Positions 63,092 through 64,000 of a stretch of 64,000 bases of DNA are shown piece by piece; position 1 is the first letter of the stretch; each line of letters begins with the position of its first letter. The notes under the pieces are model-generated. The model was not told the origin of the DNA. It worked only from the letters and a program-made list of their open reading frames with translations, and ran no database searches. The stretch comes from an uncultured Cellvibrio sp. (lineage in GTDB: Bacteria > Pseudomonadota > Gammaproteobacteria > Pseudomonadales > Cellvibrionaceae): assembly GCA_937958105.1 (NCBI GenBank), contig CALFXJ010000061.1:1-64000 (forward strand), given 5' to 3'. The translations under genes were made by a program, and so were the position numbers.

Positions 63092-64000
63092 ATGAAATTA
63101 TCTCGTCTGCTGGCGGCGGCCGGCTTGTGTTTTTCCAGTCAATTTTCCACGGGTGACACCATCATCAAAGGCGCTGATATCAGCTGGCTGTCAGAGATGG
63201 AAAACAGCGGTTATCGCTTTTATAGCGACGCCGGTGTGCAACAGGATGTTCTGCAGATCCTTAAGCAACACGATATGAGTGCGGTGCGTTTGCGGGTGTG
63301 GGTGAATCCGCCGGGTGGTTACTACAACGGCCTGGATGATGTGATCGCCAAAGCCAATCGGGCTAAGGCCGCTGGCATGAAGATCATGATCGACTTTCAC
63401 TACAGCGATAATTGGGCTGACCCCGGCCAACAAAATAAACCGGCGGCGTGGGCTAATCTGAGTTTCCAGTCATTGATGGATACGCTGTGGGCATACACGC
63501 GCAACAGTTTGATGACGCTGCGTGACGCGGGCATCACGCCGGACTGGGTGCAGGTGGGTAACGAAACCAATAACGGCATGCTGTGGCCCGACGGGCAGGC
63601 ATCGGCCAACATGCGCAATTACGCCTGGCTGACGGCGACAGGTTACAACGCGGTGAAGGATGTATTTCCCCATACGCCGGTCATCGTGCATCTGGCCAAT
63701 TGTCATGACAACGCCAACTTCCGCTGGATCTTCGATGGGTTGAGTAACAACGGCGGCAAGTTCGACATCATCGGTGCTTCTTCTTATCCGCTTCATGCCA
63801 CCAACCACAGCTGGCAGTCCGCCAATGCGGCCTGCCTGAACAACCTCAACGACATGGTGTCGCGTTACGGTGCACCGGTGATGATTACTGAGGTGGGGGT
63901 GCCCTGGGATCACCCCGAGGCAAAAACCATCGTAGGGGATGTGATCAGCAAGGTGCGCGCCGTGAATAACAGTATGGGCCTGGGTATCTTTTACTGGGAG
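63092..64000 (+). CDS. GH53 arabinogalactan endo-beta-1,4-galactanase (cut by window edge)
   Basis: An open frame of 303 codons from the ATG to the window end. A signal peptide (LLAAAGLCFSSQFSTG) is followed by a GH53 barrel: KGADISWLSEMENSG at the start, RLRVWVNPP, IDFHYSDNWADPG, the acid/base glutamate in QVGNETNNGMLW and the nucleophile glutamate in MITEVGVPW. It cleaves beta-1,4-galactan side chains of pectin outside the cytoplasm. Family domains are about 330-350 residues, so the end of the catalytic domain and any binding modules lie beyond the window. The preceding 250 bases are AT-rich and probably carry its promoter. Confidence 0.94.
   Translation, partial: MKLSRLLAAAGLCFSSQFSTGDTIIKGADISWLSEMENSGYRFYSDAGVQQDVLQILKQHDMSAVRLRVWVNPPGGYYNGLDDVIAKANRAKAAGMKIMIDFHYSDNWADPGQQNKPAAWANLSFQSLMDTLWAYTRNSLMTLRDAGITPDWVQVGNETNNGMLWPDGQASANMRNYAWLTATGYNAVKDVFPHTPVIVHLANCHDNANFRWIFDGLSNNGGKFDIIGASSYPLHATNHSWQSANAACLNNLNDMVSRYGAPVMITEVGVPWDHPEAKTIVGDVISKVRAVNNSMGLGIFYWE

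Overview
The window looks like a chromosome segment of a flagellated, polysaccharide-degrading gammaproteobacterium of the Cellvibrio/Saccharophagus/Teredinibacter type (order Cellvibrionales). The reasons are a Pseudomonas-like housekeeping gene order (ABC-F ATPase, algP, FKBP, rsd, dsbB; argA, argE, pit, DUF47, GspE-like ATPase; HAD hydrolase, rppH, ptsP, lgt, thyA, folA) combined with tryptophan-halogenase-like genes beside a large TonB-dependent receptor, a DUF3450/TtpC/ExbB/ExbD/TonB/TPR energising operon and a GH53 galactanase. This placement comes from gene content only. No rRNA, tRNA, insertion sequence, integrase or CRISPR array was seen.

Region 1 (1-12.7 kb) is the most unusual part. 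It is a tightly packed, largely overlapping minus-strand operon of at least eleven genes, facing a DJ-1/AraC-type regulator. At its centre is a 915-residue fusion of a class III PLP aminotransferase with a reductase that resembles cyanobacterial acyl-ACP reductase, including the catalytic cysteine. This combination should turn an acyl thioester into an aldehyde and then a fatty amine, like TamH of tambjamine synthesis. Around it are a soluble ferritin-like di-iron protein, an AlkB-like membrane hydroxylase (cut by the window edge), a ferredoxin-ferredoxin reductase fusion, a sterol-desaturase-type hydroxylase, an SCP2 lipid-binding protein, an alpha/beta hydrolase, an APC permease, a small membrane protein, and a sulfur-carrier module: a ThiS/MoaD-like protein ending in GG plus an E1-like adenylyltransferase with an N-terminal rhodanese. 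I infer a lipid-amine pathway with oxidative and possibly sulfur-adding steps; the product is unknown.

Region 2 (12.7-27.2 kb) is housekeeping: osmoregulated periplasmic glucan synthesis (opgGH), an ABC-F ATPase, a TIGR02444 protein, AlgP-like protein, FKBP lipoprotein, Rsd, DsbB, a FliL-like protein, GshA, a small acidic protein and a CPA2 antiporter. Region 3 (27.5-40.4 kb) holds oxyR with a halogenase-like gene 31 bases downstream, a FlgT-like protein, a lipoprotein, rlmI, an imelysin-like protein, a HAD hydrolase, rppH, ptsP, lgt, thyA and folA.

Region 4 (40.4-45.9 kb) is a complete six-gene TonB2-type operon closed by a 19-bp-stem terminator. Region 5 (45.9-62.9 kb) carries ilvD, argA and argE, then a block of two convergent paralogous halogenase-like genes and a TonB-dependent receptor with a LacI-type operator upstream. 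Next come a Pit phosphate transporter with its DUF47 partner, a lone GspE/PilB-like ATPase, a TauE permease and a DUF805 protein. The halogenase/receptor block appears to sit as an insert between argE and pit. The window ends inside a secreted GH53 endo-galactanase (63.1 kb to the edge).

Functional links: the TonB2 operon could energise the receptor at 53.8-56.9 kb. The three halogenase-like flavoproteins have no flavin reductase gene beside them and must be served from elsewhere.
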